Counted from the stretch's first letter, positions 18,264-28,195 are shown. The stretch: 64,000 nt of DNA from Polyangium sp. 15x6 (GCF_029960785.1 NZ_JASBQE010000049.1:25350-89349), one strand, 5' to 3'. Program-made: numbers and translations. The notes: generated from the letters alone by a model not told the origin.

Positions 18264-19163
18264 TCAATAATGCCAGGGGAATTTCTTGTAATCGGGTTTG
18301 CGTTTTTCCAGGAACGCGTCGCGGCCCTCTTCGGCTTCCTCGGTGCCGTAGGCGAGCCGCGTTGCCTCGCCGGCGAAGAGTTGCTGGCCTACGAGGCCCT
18401 CGTCCGGGAGGTTGAAGCCGTATTTCAGCATTCGCATCGCGGTCGGGCTCTTGCCGTTGATGAGCGCGCCCCATTCGAGCGCCACCTTCTCCAGATCCTC
18501 GTGCGGCACGACGGCGTTCACCATCCCCATCGCCGCGGCCTCTTCCGCCGTGTAATCGAGGCCGAGGAAGAAGATCTCCCGCGCCTTCTTCTGCCCGACC
18601 TGACGCGCGAGCAGCGCCGATCCGTAGCCGCTGTCGAAGCTCGCCACGTCGGGATCCGTCTGCTTGAACCGCGCGTGCTCTCGGCTCGCGAGCGTCATGT
18701 CGCAGACGACGTGCAGGCTGTGCCCGCCGCCCACGGCCCAGCCCGGCACGACGGCGATCACGACCTTCGGCATGAAACGAATGAGACGCTGCACCTCCAG
18801 GATGTGCAGCCGCCCGAGGCGCGCCGCGTCCACCTCGCCGGCGTCGCTCCCCTCGTATTTGTACCCGTCCTTGCCGCGAATTCGCTGATCGCCGCCCGAG
18901 CAGAAGGCCCAGCCGCCGTCCTTCGGCGAGGGGCCGTTGCCCGTGATGAGCACGCAGCCCACGTCCGACGTAGTTCGCGCGTGCTCGAGCGCCGTGTAGA
19001 GCTCGTCCACCGTCTTCGGCCGAAACGCGTTGCGCACCTCGGGCCGGTGGAAAGCGATACGAACGGTGCCCTGGTCCACGGCGCGGTGGTAGGTGATGTC
19101 CGTGAACGAAAAACCCGGCACCTCGCGCCAGCGCGCGGGATCGAAGATCGCTGAGACGGTCAT
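18264..19163 (-). CDS. menB: 1,4-dihydroxy-2-naphthoyl-CoA synthase
   Basis: A 299-residue crotonase-fold enzyme that cyclises o-succinylbenzoyl-CoA to dihydroxynaphthoyl-CoA in menaquinone synthesis. Key stretches are FCSGGDQRIRG, GWAVGGGHSLHVVCDMTLAS (oxyanion and CoA region), DPDVASFDSGYGSALLA and VGQKKAREIFFLG, plus the characteristic end KPDYKKFPWHY. The start chosen is the ATG at 19163, preceded by AGGAGG (19172-19177); an in-frame ATG 16 codons upstream has no such site. The gene stands alone, with no other men gene in the window, as is common in myxobacteria. Confidence 0.93.
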   Translation of the reverse strand: MTVSAIFDPARWREVPGFSFTDITYHRAVDQGTVRIAFHRPEVRNAFRPKTVDELYTALEHARTTSDVGCVLITGNGPSPKDGGWAFCSGGDQRIRGKDGYKYEGSDAGEVDAARLGRLHILEVQRLIRFMPKVVIAVVPGWAVGGGHSLHVVCDMTLASREHARFKQTDPDVASFDSGYGSALLARQVGQKKAREIFFLGLDYTAEEAAAMGMVNAVVPHEDLEKVALEWGALINGKSPTAMRMLKYGFNLPDEGLVGQQLFAGEATRLAYGTEEAEEGRDAFLEKRKPDYKKFPWHY

Positions 19164-19331
19164 GGAATCGAGCCTCCTCGCGGCCGCGACCCTACACGTC
19201 CCCCGCGGCATCCGCCACAGGCGCTCGCGCGCGTTGTCAACTTGTCACGCGCGGCGCATCCGTCCGGCCAACTCGTCACGCGGAGGGCTACGTCCGGATG
19301 GAATCGCCTGCGCGCGGCAGGGTTTGCTCCG

Positions 19332-19347
19332 TGGCACGAGCTGTGCT
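19332..19347 (+). promoter_or_regulatory. Possible sigma54 promoter
   Basis: TGGCACG-AGCT-GTGCT matches the -24/-12 consensus (TGGCAC-N5-TTGC) except for one base at -12, with the required GG-N10-GC spacing. Transcription would start near 19358, leaving a leader of about 44 nt before the GTG at 19402. A chance match is possible. Confidence 0.4.
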
Positions 19348-19389
19348 CAAACACGCAGGATGGATACAGCTTCGTCGGGTCTTTTGGAC

Positions 19390-19395
19390 GGGAGG
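19390..19395 (+). promoter_or_regulatory. Ribosome-binding site deciding the start at GTG 19402
   Basis: GGGAGG lies 6 nt before an in-frame GTG, whereas the upstream ATG at 19360 has no site. Starting at the GTG gives a clean signal peptide. Confidence 0.6.
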
Positions 19396-19401
19396 CGGCG
19401 C

Positions 19402-20541
19402 GTGTTTCGCTCGGCGTGGGCGGCGCTCTTGGTCGCGGCGGGGTGGCTCACGAGCGGAGCGGCGGAGGCGCAGACGGTGGCGCTCCAGTCGACGCAGCCC
19501 GTCATCCGGAGCCCTGCGTCGACGCGCCCCACGATGCAGTGGGACATCAACCGAAAGGAGTGCCTGAACCCCGAGGAGACGTTCACGTTCCGGCTCCAGT
19601 TCACGGGGTTCACGAGCGCGTATTCGTTCGAGCTCTGGGGCTCGACGACGGCCGGGATCGATTGCACGGACCCGATGCAACGAACGGGCCCGACGGCGCA
19701 ATGTTTTCAGTTGAAGCCGCCGAATCTCCCGCAGGCGAACCCCCCGAATGGATACGGGGAGGTCGTGCTGACGGCGCAGGAGATGGTGGCCGTCGACAAG
19801 GACCCCGACATGCAGGCCTGCGCGGAGACGAACGTCTCGGGCGCGGAGAAGACGCTGACCCTGTTTTTCATGCTCTTCGGCAGCGGATCCGTGGTCAGCC
19901 AAGTGCAATGGTCGAGCGCGAAGATCGACCTCTGGGGGCCCGGCGCGCCGATAGACCTCGAGCTCACGCAAGGGGACGCGGGCTTCGAGCTCAGCTACAC
20001 GCGTCCCTCGGACACCGATTACGCGGGCATCGCGGTGTATTGCGCCAAGGGAAACACCCTCTTTCCCGGCGGGGAGACCGTGAACGGCACCGGCGGGAGC
20101 GGAGGCGCGGGCGGGAGCGGAGGCGCGGGCGGAGGCGGCGGCGCCGGAGGCAGCGGCGGCGAGACGTGCGTGAGCCCGTTCGTGGCGGGTCAGCGCCCCG
20201 ATGTCGACTGGGAGCCTTGCGGCATCACGAATACCGTTTCGGGTCTGGAGAACGGCGTCACGTATGCCGTCGCCGTGGCGGCCACGGATACCCGCGGCAA
20301 TGTGGGACCGCTGTCCGAGACGCGATGCATCGCGCCCGTCCCGGTCGACGATTTCTTCGAGATCTACAATGAGCTCGGTGGCAAGGGCGGCGGCTTCTGC
20401 TCCGTCTCGGCTTTGCCCAGCTCCCCGGCCGCGGGGTTCTTCGGGGGGACGCTTGCCCTCTCCGCGGTCGCGTTCGGGTTGCGGCGGCGCAAAAGAACGC
20501 AAAGAGGCGGGCGTGGCGCGGGCAGCGAGGGGGCGTCGTGA
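19402..20541 (+). CDS. Exported surface protein with Gly-rich insert and MYXO-CTERM-like tail (MXAN_2561-like)
   Basis: 379 residues from the GTG at 19402; signal peptide ends ...AAEA-Q near residue 23. A beta-rich N-terminal domain is followed by a fibronectin-like segment (GFELSYTRPSDTDYAGIAVYC). That segment is interrupted by a Gly/Ser/Ala-rich insert of about 25 residues encoded at 20086-20160. The C-terminus has a FCSV cysteine motif, a hydrophobic helix and RRRKR, the tripartite layout of a MYXO-CTERM sorting signal, so the protein should be processed and exposed on the surface. It is followed with overlap by an outer-membrane barrel gene. This pairing and the features recall the MXAN_2561/MXAN_2562 gene pair of myxobacteria. 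A longer reading from the ATG at 19360 is less likely. Confidence 0.75.
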   Translation: MFRSAWAALLVAAGWLTSGAAEAQTVALQSTQPVIRSPASTRPTMQWDINRKECLNPEETFTFRLQFTGFTSAYSFELWGSTTAGIDCTDPMQRTGPTAQCFQLKPPNLPQANPPNGYGEVVLTAQEMVAVDKDPDMQACAETNVSGAEKTLTLFFMLFGSGSVVSQVQWSSAKIDLWGPGAPIDLELTQGDAGFELSYTRPSDTDYAGIAVYCAKGNTLFPGGETVNGTGGSGGAGGSGGAGGGGGAGGSGGETCVSPFVAGQRPDVDWEPCGITNTVSGLENGVTYAVAVAATDTRGNVGPLSETRCIAPVPVDDFFEIYNELGGKGGGFCSVSALPSSPAAGFFGGTLALSAVAFGLRRRKRTQRGGRGAGSEGAS

Positions 20542-21350
20542 TGCGGACGAAGATCGTCGCTTCGGCGCTCGTCGCCATCGCCGCGCTGCTCGCCGCCGAA
20601 GGCGCGGAGGCGCAAACGACGAGGCGGATCCGCGACTCGAACTGGCGGCAAAGCGAGCGCGCGAGCGTGCAGCAGGGCAGCCCCCAGCGGTTCGCGCTCG
20701 AGCTCCGCTTCGGCCCTTATTATCCGGCCGTCGACGACGAGTTCGGCGGGAATGGCCCGTACAGCAAGTTCTTCGGCGACAAGGGCCGGTTCCACTTCGG
20801 CGCCGAGTTCGACTGGCAAGCGCTGCGCATTCCCTGGGTCGGATCGTTCGGACCGGGCTTCGGCCTGGGATACACCTCGGCGTCGGGCAGGGCCTTCCGC
20901 GAGGGGACGTACGATGCGCCCGCTGGGATGCCCTACGACGAGCAGCGCGTCGGCGAGACTTCGCTCACCATTCTCCCGATGCACGTCTCGGCCGTGCTCC
21001 GCTTCGACGAGCTCTTCCGCCGCACCGGGTTTCCGATCATTCCTTATGGCAAGATCGGCTTCGGCGCGGGCCTCTGGTGGGTCGACGTCGGGGATCAAAC
21101 GGCCGAGGTCGGGACCGGCGACGACGCGGTCAAGGGCCGCGGATTGAGCTACGGCGTGCACTGGGCGCTCGGCGGCATGCTCGCGCTCGACTGGCTCGGC
21201 CGCCGATCGATGGCCGCGCTCGATCAGGAGTCGGGCGTCAACCACGTGCACCTCTTCGGCGAGTGGACGAACCAGAACCTCGGCCTCGGCGGGAATCAAA
21301 TGAAGGTCGGCACCTCGACCTGGACCGTGGGCTTCACGCTCGAGATGTGA
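20538..21350 (+). CDS. Outer-membrane beta-barrel protein (MXAN_2562-like)
   Basis: 270 residues. GTG at 20538 and ATG at 20541 are adjacent in frame (GTGATG), both overlapping the previous stop, so translation is coupled. Signal peptide ends near GAEAQ (about residue 26). The rest alternates aromatic and polar residues in about eight strands ([49 protein letters not shown]) and ends in WTVGFTLEM, close to the aromatic end expected of a BAM substrate. The likely role is as outer-membrane partner of the co-encoded MYXO-CTERM-like protein; the biochemical function is not known. Confidence 0.8.
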   Translation: MMRTKIVASALVAIAALLAAEGAEAQTTRRIRDSNWRQSERASVQQGSPQRFALELRFGPYYPAVDDEFGGNGPYSKFFGDKGRFHFGAEFDWQALRIPWVGSFGPGFGLGYTSASGRAFREGTYDAPAGMPYDEQRVGETSLTILPMHVSAVLRFDELFRRTGFPIIPYGKIGFGAGLWWVDVGDQTAEVGTGDDAVKGRGLSYGVHWALGGMLALDWLGRRSMAALDQESGVNHVHLFGEWTNQNLGLGGNQMKVGTSTWTVGFTLEM

Positions 21351-21357
21351 ACATGCG

Positions 21358-22170
21358 TCAGGGGTTTTCGAGGGCCCCGGGCGTGTACACGAACGGTTTT
21401 CCGTTCGCGGGATCGACGAGCCCCTCGGTGTACGCCTTGACTTTGGCGTCGCCGAGGAGCTCGGACCAGTGGCGGAACCGCGACCGGGCGCGGTCGACCT
21501 CGGGTGCTTGGATGTTCCACGCCCGCGCCCGGAGCAAAGCGTCGGCGTAATGGCGAACCAGGGGGCCCTCGGCCGCCTGGAGCCAGTTTTCCCGCGCGGA
21601 TTGGAACATCTCCTCGCGTCTTTGGCGGAGCTCCTGCGACGTGGCGACGAGGTTCGGGTTTCCGCTCGCCGCGGCCTTGTCGAGCAAAGCTTCCTCCTTG
21701 TCGGTGTAGAGTTTTACGCGGGGCGGCTCGGCGCCCGCAAGGCGCTGCCGCAGGACGTCGTGGAGGGCGGCTTGCTGGATGCGCGCGCGGATCGAAACCA
21801 CGCGGGGCTCGGCGCGCGCGGCGAGGGATTCGAATTCGCCGCCGAGCGCGTGGATGACCGCGTAATCGTCGTCGTACGCCTTCTTGACCTCCATGATGTT
21901 GCCGGCGTAGGGCTCGATCGCCCGATCGATATCGAGCCGCCGGGGGATTCTCTTCACGATCGCGGCGTACACGCAGGCGGGCTCGTCCTCGGCCTTGCCG
22001 GGCGGGCAGGCGGCGTCCGCAGCTTCGGGCGCAGGTGTGGTCTCGGGGCCGGGATCAGCGGAGGCGTTCGTGGCCGCCGCCGGCGCCGCCACGCGTGGCT
22101 CGGGGGGAGTGGGCGTGGCGCAGGCCGTGGCGGCGGTCGTGATCGCGGCGAGGAGGAAGGAGCGTCGCAC
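21358..22170 (-). CDS. Lipoprotein of unknown function
   Basis: 270 residues from the GTG at 22170. The signal peptide is short ([17 protein letters not shown]) with the lipid-modified Cys at 17. An Ala/Pro/Thr spacer precedes a mostly helical charged domain containing [17 protein letters not shown] and [20 protein letters not shown]. The open frame extends almost 1.5 kb upstream, but that part is antisense to the next gene and has no coding character. Convergent with the barrel gene (7 bp between stops) and divergent, 55 bp apart, from the BRCT fusion gene. I do not recognise the family. Confidence 0.75.
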   Translation of the reverse strand: MRRSFLLAAITTAATACATPTPPEPRVAAPAAATNASADPGPETTPAPEAADAACPPGKAEDEPACVYAAIVKRIPRRLDIDRAIEPYAGNIMEVKKAYDDDYAVIHALGGEFESLAARAEPRVVSIRARIQQAALHDVLRQRLAGAEPPRVKLYTDKEEALLDKAAASGNPNLVATSQELRQRREEMFQSARENWLQAAEGPLVRHYADALLRARAWNIQAPEVDRARSRFRHWSELLGDAKVKAYTEGLVDPANGKPFVYTPGALENP

Positions 22171-22179
22171 GATGGGCCG

Positions 22180-22185
22180 AGTATA
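22180..22185 (-). promoter_or_regulatory. Possible -10 element for a leaderless lipoprotein mRNA
   Basis: TATACT on the minus strand ends 10 nt before the GTG at 22170, a spacing that would put the transcript start at or next to the start codon. There is no Shine-Dalgarno sequence in between (GGCCCATC). No clear -35 is seen. Confidence 0.3.
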
Positions 22186-22224
22186 CAGCTTGACGCCGCG
22201 CGCGCGCCGGGCGAACGGATTTTC

Positions 22225-24684
22225 GTGGGCAGCGATCTCTACGATGTGAGCATTCGATCGTACCGGGAGTGGACGCGCGACGAGGCCGAGCGGCGCGCCC
22301 TCGCGCTCGGGCCGAACATCGAGACGGCGGCGCGCTTCTTCGACGAGGAGGGGCCCTTCGTCGAGGCGCGATTTCATGTGAAGAGCATCCATCCGGATGC
22401 GCCGATCTCGTGGGATCATGGCTTCGTGGTCCGGCTCTTCGACGAGGCTGTCCTGCAATGTGATGCGCCTGCCGGCGATAGCTTCGGCTACCAGGACACG
22501 CCTATCACCCGCGAGAACAAGACCGTCTGGACGATGAAGTTCGAGTTCGACAAGAAGAAGAAGCTCCCCGTCCTCGTCATGGACGTGCTGGTGAAGCAGC
22601 GCGGCGCCGGGCGCAATCGCAATCCGATGGGGGATACGGCGGAGTTCGTCGCGTTCTTGCCGAAACGGTATGCGCCGAACATCTCGAAGCTCGGTTATTT
22701 CGCGTCGCGCGCGTGGGGAGGGCCGACCTGGAGGGAATGCGAAGACGATCCGAGGACGAAACGGCCGCGGCTCGCGCAGGTGTTCCCGGTTCGCCGCTCG
22801 TTCGTGCTGGGAACGTCGCTGGAGTCCGCGATCGGCATCGTGCCCCGCGCTGAGGGAGGCGTGTACGTGCTGACCCCGCTGCTCCTCGCCGCGGTTTCGC
22901 GGAACGGCGAGGTCACGCCGGTGTTCGAGGTCGGCGCGGTGAGCGGGGGCGCCGTCGCGAAATCGATCGCCTTGGATGGCGCGGGAAACGTGTGGATCGG
23001 CACGGCCAAGGGATTGCTCCTGCGCGAGCGCTCGGGCGAGGTGACACGTTTCGGCGCCAAGCACGGGATCAAGAGCGCGGTGGGCGTGGCGATCGGGCCG
23101 GATGGGCGGGTCTTCGCCGGAGGAAAGGACGGGCTTTTCGTCCGCGCGGAGGCGGGAGGTTCGTGGTCGCTCGTCCATCCGGACCTCGAGGACGCGGATA
23201 TCCGAACCGTGCATGCCGGTGAGGATGGCACGATATGGGCGACGAGCATCCGATACGTGTGGAGGGTTCGTCCGGATGGAACCCTCGACAAGATGGGCGG
23301 CCGGCAGGGCATTGGCAGCATCACGCATGTGATTCCGCTCCCGGACGGCTCTGCCTGGGTCATTCCCACGCTCGGGCCCGTCGTCCGCGTCGCCGCGACC
23401 ACCCCGAGCGCGACGCCTTGCCCGATCGCGCAAAACCTGGCCCCCGAGGGGGTTTGGGAGGGGATTGTCACGAAAAACGGCGCTGCGGTCCTCGTCACGA
23501 AGTCGGCGCACGTCCTCCGGATCGAGGAGGGCGCGCCGCCTCGTTGCTTCGTTTTCGAGAATACCTGCGAGGCGCTCCGCGAGGAGAAGATGTGGCACCC
23601 CTACGTGTGTCTTTCCCACGAGGGGGACGTGTTCGTCGCGACGGCGATGGGGCTCTCGATCGCGCGGGCCGAGGACCTCGCCGCGGCGACGCAGACGACG
23701 CCGCTCAATGCGGATCTACCGCATTTCGCCCATATCGAGCCGGTCCGGCTGCAGCCGGGGAGCGGCGAGGCGTCGGGCGGGGAGGTCGTCGATTTCCAGG
23801 GCAAGACCGTCGTGCTCACGGGCACGCTGGGGACGATGATGCGCGCGGAGGCGGAGAAGCTGCTCGCGGCGCACGGGGCGGTGCTTTCGGATTCGGTCGG
23901 GAAGAAGACCGATTACCTGATTGCGGGGGCCAAGGCCGGGAGCAAGCTGGCGAAGGCCGAGCAGCTCGGCGTGAAGGTGCTCGGGGAGGACGCGCTCGTC
24001 GCATTGAAACAGGGGAAGGCGGCGCCGGCCGCGAAGGCCGAGGCAAAAGAAGCGAAGCCGGCGAAGGCTCCGCCGCGCAGGGAAGCGGCCGATCTTGCGC
24101 GGCTGTTCGCGCTCTCCGACCAGCCCGGCGCGCTCGCGGAAAACCTCGAGCGTGGCCTCATGCGGAGCCTCGCGGAGTCGAGCTCGCCGATGACGCCGCC
24201 ACAATGGAAGAAGATCGTCGCCAAGCACAAGAAATTCCTGGATGCCGGCGGCGCGGGCGGCGTGTTCCATTCGCTGGAGGCGAGTGGCCTGGTCATGGCC
24301 GTGTATTCCGGCGGGTCGGGAGGGAAGCGGGAGGACCAGGCGAGCTTGCAACGCCATCGGCTCCCGCCCGATTTCGACGCCAAAAAAGCGCACCTGCCCT
24401 GGGCGAGCGGCTGCAGCATGATCGCGGAGAAGGTCGATTTCTCCGGCGCGGATCTCTCGCACGGCAATTACACCGACTCGTTCATGGCCGGCGCGCGTTT
24501 CGACGGCGCGACGCTCGTCGGCTCGGATTTCTCGCGCACGGACTTCACGGGCGCGAGCTTCCGCGACGCGGATCTGTCGCGCGCCGATTTCGAGAGCTGT
24601 GATCTGCGAGGCGCGGATTTCACGGGCGCGAAGCTCGTGGGCGCGCGTTTCCCGGGCGCGAAGCTCGACGGCGTGATCGTCTGA
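22225..24684 (+). CDS. Beta-propeller / BRCT / pentapeptide-repeat fusion protein
   Basis: 819 residues from the GTG at 22225 (a second GTG at 22246 is possible; neither has a good ribosome site). Residues 1-190: an unrecognised domain. About 190-490: short repeated blades of sensor-propeller type ([56 protein letters not shown]). About 522-596: a BRCT domain of the DNA-ligase type ([44 protein letters not shown]). About 600-730: a helical linker with Lys/Ala-rich start. About 735-819: pentapeptide repeats (A-D/N-L/F-x-x) forming a right-handed beta-helix. No signal peptide or membrane helix is seen, so it is probably cytoplasmic. Confidence 0.8.
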   Translation: MGSDLYDVSIRSYREWTRDEAERRALALGPNIETAARFFDEEGPFVEARFHVKSIHPDAPISWDHGFVVRLFDEAVLQCDAPAGDSFGYQDTPITRENKTVWTMKFEFDKKKKLPVLVMDVLVKQRGAGRNRNPMGDTAEFVAFLPKRYAPNISKLGYFASRAWGGPTWRECEDDPRTKRPRLAQVFPVRRSFVLGTSLESAIGIVPRAEGGVYVLTPLLLAAVSRNGEVTPVFEVGAVSGGAVAKSIALDGAGNVWIGTAKGLLLRERSGEVTRFGAKHGIKSAVGVAIGPDGRVFAGGKDGLFVRAEAGGSWSLVHPDLEDADIRTVHAGEDGTIWATSIRYVWRVRPDGTLDKMGGRQGIGSITHVIPLPDGSAWVIPTLGPVVRVAATTPSATPCPIAQNLAPEGVWEGIVTKNGAAVLVTKSAHVLRIEEGAPPRCFVFENTCEALREEKMWHPYVCLSHEGDVFVATAMGLSIARAEDLAAATQTTPLNADLPHFAHIEPVRLQPGSGEASGGEVVDFQGKTVVLTGTLGTMMRAEAEKLLAAHGAVLSDSVGKKTDYLIAGAKAGSKLAKAEQLGVKVLGEDALVALKQGKAAPAAKAEAKEAKPAKAPPRREAADLARLFALSDQPGALAENLERGLMRSLAESSSPMTPPQWKKIVAKHKKFLDAGGAGGVFHSLEASGLVMAVYSGGSGGKREDQASLQRHRLPPDFDAKKAHLPWASGCSMIAEKVDFSGADLSHGNYTDSFMAGARFDGATLVGSDFSRTDFTGASFRDADLSRADFESCDLRGADFTGAKLVGARFPGAKLDGVIV

Positions 24685-24685
24685 T

Positions 24686-25006
24686 TCAGGGCTCGACGAA
24701 GAATTTGGGCGCTTCGATCCGCTCGCCTTTGCAGCGCGGGCAGCGGCTCGGGCGGCCGAACGCGCGGCGATCCTCGAAGACGTATCCGCAGCCGAGGCAG
24801 GTCGCGGGGCTCACGCCGAGGGCGCCGCCTTGCCCGGCGAGCGAGCGGGCCACGTGTTCGAGGTGGGCGAGCACGTCCTTCTCGCGGAGCCCGAGCGTGA
24901 TGGCGAGCGCGCGCGCCGTGGATCGGCCGGACCGCAATGCTTCGAGCAGCGCCTGCCGCGTGGTCTCGGCGCGCTCCTTGGGTACGGGCGGCTCCTTTTC
25001 CTTCAT
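24686..25006 (-). CDS. HTH/zinc-ribbon transcriptional regulator (COG3357-like)
   Basis: A 106-residue protein with an N-terminal winged-helix segment (TRQALLEALRSGRSTARAL, LREKDVLAHLEHVARSL) and a C-terminal ribbon with four Cys (CLGCG and CPRCKG). The order and length match the small predicted regulators of HTH domain fused to a zinc ribbon described for archaea and some bacteria. The stop is 1 bp from the stop of the BRCT fusion gene. No DNA target can be suggested. Confidence 0.75.
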   Translation of the reverse strand: MKEKEPPVPKERAETTRQALLEALRSGRSTARALAITLGLREKDVLAHLEHVARSLAGQGGALGVSPATCLGCGYVFEDRRAFGRPSRCPRCKGERIEAPKFFVEP

Positions 25007-25111
25007 ACGACGACAATTCTACAGGATGAGCGCACGGAAAGCACGGCCGCTCCGCGGGGCGGGCGGCGAGGAAATGGAAGGACGCCCTGATTTCCTGATA
25101 GAGTAGGGCCG

Positions 25112-27091
25112 ATGAAGCGCTCGCTCTCCCTCCTCGTCCGGGCCGCGATCGTGTCGTGCCTCGGGCTCGGCTCGGCCGCATGTTCCTCGAACGCCGAGGA
25201 TCCGCTCGATTGTCCGACGATCGCGCCTCCCGCAGGCGCGCCGAAGCTGCTCGGGGCCGATTGTGATCCGCTGGTTCCGACGCAATGCGGCTATCCGTTT
25301 CCCTCGAACGTGTGGCTCGAGGACGACACGAGCAAGCCGACGGGGAAACGCGTGGCGTTCGGCGCGACGACCCTCCCGGTCGCGGCGGGCCACGGGCCGC
25401 TGGATCCGGAGTGGTGGGCGCCGAGCGACGGGTTTTCCCCGGGGCAGCCGGCGCTGACGCACCTGCCGGGCGCGACGATCACGGGATTGCCGACGCAGGA
25501 TTCGATCGAGCTTTCGCTGTCGGATACGTCGCCGACCGTGATTCTGGATGCGGAGACGGGCGAGCGGGTGCCGCATTTCTCGGAGCTCGATCAGAGCGTC
25601 GGGACGGAGGCGGACGAGGAGCGAGCGCTGCTCGTGCGGCCGGTCGTGCGTCTCGCGGACGCGCGGCGGTACATCGTGGCGATCCGGAACGTGGTGGACG
25701 CGGGCGGCAAACCCATAACGCCGTCGCCGGCGTTTCTGGCGCTGCGGGACGGGACGGCGTCGTGTGATGCTTCGGTCGAGAGGCGGCGCGAGCTTTACGG
25801 CGATATCTTCGCGCGGCTGGAGAAAGCGGGGATCCCGCGGAAGGATCTTCAGATTGCGTGGGATTTCACCACGGCGAGCCGCGAAAACAACACGGCGGCG
25901 CTCGTGGCGATGCGGGACGACGCGCTCATGAAGGTGGGCGCGGAGGGGCCGGAGTACACGCTGAGCATGGAGGAGTTCACGGAGGAGGAAAACCCGCGGA
26001 TCTGGCGGCGGCTCGTCGGGAAGATGAATGTGCCGCTATACCTGGACGCGCCGGGGCCGGGGTCTTCGCTCGTGTTCGGGGACGATGGTTTGCCGAAGCA
26101 GAACGGCTTCGCCGAATACGAGTTCGTGGTGCACGTGCCGCACGCGGCGAAGCAGGGGCAGAAACTCGCGCTCATCCAGAATGGTCACGGGCTGCTCGGC
26201 TCGAAGTTCGAGGGGGGCGACGGGTACCTCGGGGAGCTCGCGAATCGTCATGGATACGTGGCCTTCTCGGTGGATCTCGTGGGCATGGCGAGCGAGGACG
26301 TCCCGAGCATCACGGACGCGCTGGTGACGGACGCGGGGGCGTTCCGGAAGAGCGTGGACCGGCAGCACCAGGGCATTCTGAACAGCCTTTTGGCGATGCG
26401 CATGATGTCGGGCCGCTTCGTGAAGGAGCCGCTCTTGCAGGTGAACGGCGAGAGCGTGATCGACCCGACGCAGCGATTCTACCGGGGCGATAGCCAGGGC
26501 GGGATCTTCGGGACGACGTACATGGCGCTCTCGACGGACGTGACGCGCGGGCTCGTGAGCGTGCCGGGAATGCCCTACACGATGCTCCTGGATCGGAGCA
26601 CCGATTTCGGGCCGTTTTTCCTGTTCCTGAAGGGCGCGTACGGGACGGGCCGGAACATCCAGCTCGTGGAAGGGCTGATGCAGATGTTGTGGGATCGAAC
26701 GGAGCCGAACGGCTACGCGCCGTACATCCGGGAGAACATGCTGCCGGGGACGCCGGCGCATGATCTTTTGATTCACGTGGCGATCGGGGACTACCAGGTG
26801 TCGCCGCTCGGAGCGCACATTCTGGCGCGTACGGTGGGCGCGAAGAACCTGGCGCCGGTGAACCGGACGATCTGGGGCGTGGACGAGGCGCCGGCGCCGC
26901 TGTCAGGGGCGGCGATCGTGGAGTACGAGTTCGGTTTGCCCGAGGCGCCGAAGACGAATACGCCGCCGAAGGGGGAGGATGACCCGCACGGGAAGGTGAG
27001 GGCGCTCGATGCGGCTTATTCGCAGAGCAACGAGTTTTTCCGGACAGGGGTGATCAAGGCGTACTGCGAGGGGGCGTGTGATCCGGAGTGA
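25112..27091 (+). CDS. Exported lipoprotein with alpha/beta-hydrolase fold
   Basis: 659 residues; lipobox at Cys 24 (LGSAAC). The N-terminal 250 residues are a beta-rich domain rich in Pro and Asp. The C-terminal half shows the hydrolase elements in order: an oxyanion-region loop NGHGLLGSKFEGG, the nucleophile elbow GDSQGG with Ser 461, and a late DLLIHVAIGDYQVSPLGAHI that should supply the His/Asp. It is likely a cell-surface esterase, lipase or peptidase; the substrate is not predictable. Its stop directly abuts the stop of the convergent Cys-rich lipoprotein gene with no intergenic base. Confidence 0.8.
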   Translation: MKRSLSLLVRAAIVSCLGLGSAACSSNAEDPLDCPTIAPPAGAPKLLGADCDPLVPTQCGYPFPSNVWLEDDTSKPTGKRVAFGATTLPVAAGHGPLDPEWWAPSDGFSPGQPALTHLPGATITGLPTQDSIELSLSDTSPTVILDAETGERVPHFSELDQSVGTEADEERALLVRPVVRLADARRYIVAIRNVVDAGGKPITPSPAFLALRDGTASCDASVERRRELYGDIFARLEKAGIPRKDLQIAWDFTTASRENNTAALVAMRDDALMKVGAEGPEYTLSMEEFTEEENPRIWRRLVGKMNVPLYLDAPGPGSSLVFGDDGLPKQNGFAEYEFVVHVPHAAKQGQKLALIQNGHGLLGSKFEGGDGYLGELANRHGYVAFSVDLVGMASEDVPSITDALVTDAGAFRKSVDRQHQGILNSLLAMRMMSGRFVKEPLLQVNGESVIDPTQRFYRGDSQGGIFGTTYMALSTDVTRGLVSVPGMPYTMLLDRSTDFGPFFLFLKGAYGTGRNIQLVEGLMQMLWDRTEPNGYAPYIRENMLPGTPAHDLLIHVAIGDYQVSPLGAHILARTVGAKNLAPVNRTIWGVDEAPAPLSGAAIVEYEFGLPEAPKTNTPPKGEDDPHGKVRALDAAYSQSNEFFRTGVIKAYCEGACDPE

Positions 27092-28195
27092 TCAGGGGGC
27101 GCAGAGGCCATTCGAGCAGATGAAGCTGTAACACTCGGCGGCGATGGTGCAGGGGTCGCCGGCGTCTTTGACGCATTCCATCTGACCGTCGCCGTTGTTG
27201 TCGCGGCATTTGTTGCTCGCACACTCGACGGACGCTGTGCAAGGTGAGCCGAGGGCACCGTCACAGACTGCACCAGCGTTGCAGGTTTTGCCGTCAGCGT
27301 GGAGGCAGGATTGAGAGCCGTCGGGAGTTACATCTTCTTCATATTTAGTCACGGGCCTACAGTTGCCAATGTCAGGGGCAATGTTGCATGCCCAGCAGAG
27401 ACCATCGCAAGGCTCGTCGCAGCAAAACCCATCGGCGCAATTGGAGGTGGCGCAGTCCCACTGGATGAGGCACGTCTTGCCGTTCAAGCATTTCTGACAG
27501 TGATTCCCGCCGCAGTCGACATCCGTCTCGTCGCCGTTTTTGACGCCATCAAAGCAGTTGAAGCACTTACCAGTCGGCACATCACAGAAGTTCGGGTACT
27601 TGCCGCATTGGCTATGCATCGTGCATTCGACGCACTCTCCCTTACCGTTGCAGACTTTGCCGCCGTCCTCGTTGCATAACGTGCTTTGAGGGACCGGCTG
27701 CAGGTTCGGTTTGCCGTTTAGGCATGTACCGATCTGACAATCAGTCGTTGGCGGAGCATCCGTATCATCAATGGTGGTAAGGAACTGACCACTCCCATCA
27801 CACTGCGTGGCCTTGCAGTCGCCTTCGATCTGGGGAGGGACGGTGCCTGCGGGGTCAGGATGGAGGACGCAGGTCTTGCTCTCGCACGCCCAGGTGCCGC
27901 AAAACTCCCAGAAGGGGCAATCTTCCGTGACGACGCAGTCCACGCATCGCCCTTCCCCATCACATATACCCGGGGAGCAGGGGGTTCGTGCTGGAACCGG
28001 GGCCTTCTTGCAATAGCCGGTTTCGCAGGTCCAGGGCGCGCAAGGATCAGGGGCGCCGCAAGTGGTGGGATCCGTGCACTGGATGCAGTTCGAGGCTTCG
28101 CAGTCGGGTTGGTAGTCGTCGAGTCCGAGGGCGAGACCACATCCGACAATCGTGCCGGCGAGGAGAAGTGCCAGCGAAAGTCGGATACCGCGCAT
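27092..28195 (-). CDS. Cys-rich lipoprotein, copy 2
   Basis: 367 residues with about 50 Cys. Lipobox at Cys 19 (LAGTIVGC) and an excellent upstream GAGAGGAG. The body is made of short Cys-x-Cys and Cys-Asp-Gly units like those in myxobacterial surface proteins (CQKCLNGKTCLIQWDC, CADGFCCDEPCDGLCWAC). It ends in ECYSFICSNGLCAP. The same order and the same end occur in the gene immediately upstream, so the two are tandem duplicates. DNA in roughly 27260-27800 is noticeably less GC-rich than its surroundings. It is presumably a disulfide-stabilised surface protein; function unknown. Confidence 0.82.
   Translation of the reverse strand: MRGIRLSLALLLAGTIVGCGLALGLDDYQPDCEASNCIQCTDPTTCGAPDPCAPWTCETGYCKKAPVPARTPCSPGICDGEGRCVDCVVTEDCPFWEFCGTWACESKTCVLHPDPAGTVPPQIEGDCKATQCDGSGQFLTTIDDTDAPPTTDCQIGTCLNGKPNLQPVPQSTLCNEDGGKVCNGKGECVECTMHSQCGKYPNFCDVPTGKCFNCFDGVKNGDETDVDCGGNHCQKCLNGKTCLIQWDCATSNCADGFCCDEPCDGLCWACNIAPDIGNCRPVTKYEEDVTPDGSQSCLHADGKTCNAGAVCDGALGSPCTASVECASNKCRDNNGDGQMECVKDAGDPCTIAAECYSFICSNGLCAP

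Noticed and set aside
22171..23619. Upstream extension of the lipoprotein frame (to 753 codons)
   Set aside because: It is antisense to the BRCT fusion; the lipoprotein signal begins only at GTG 22170.
27299..27679. Plus-strand frame of 126 codons opposite the Cys-rich lipoprotein
   Set aside because: Antisense to a gene with strong Cys-motif support and a good ribosome site; no independent evidence.
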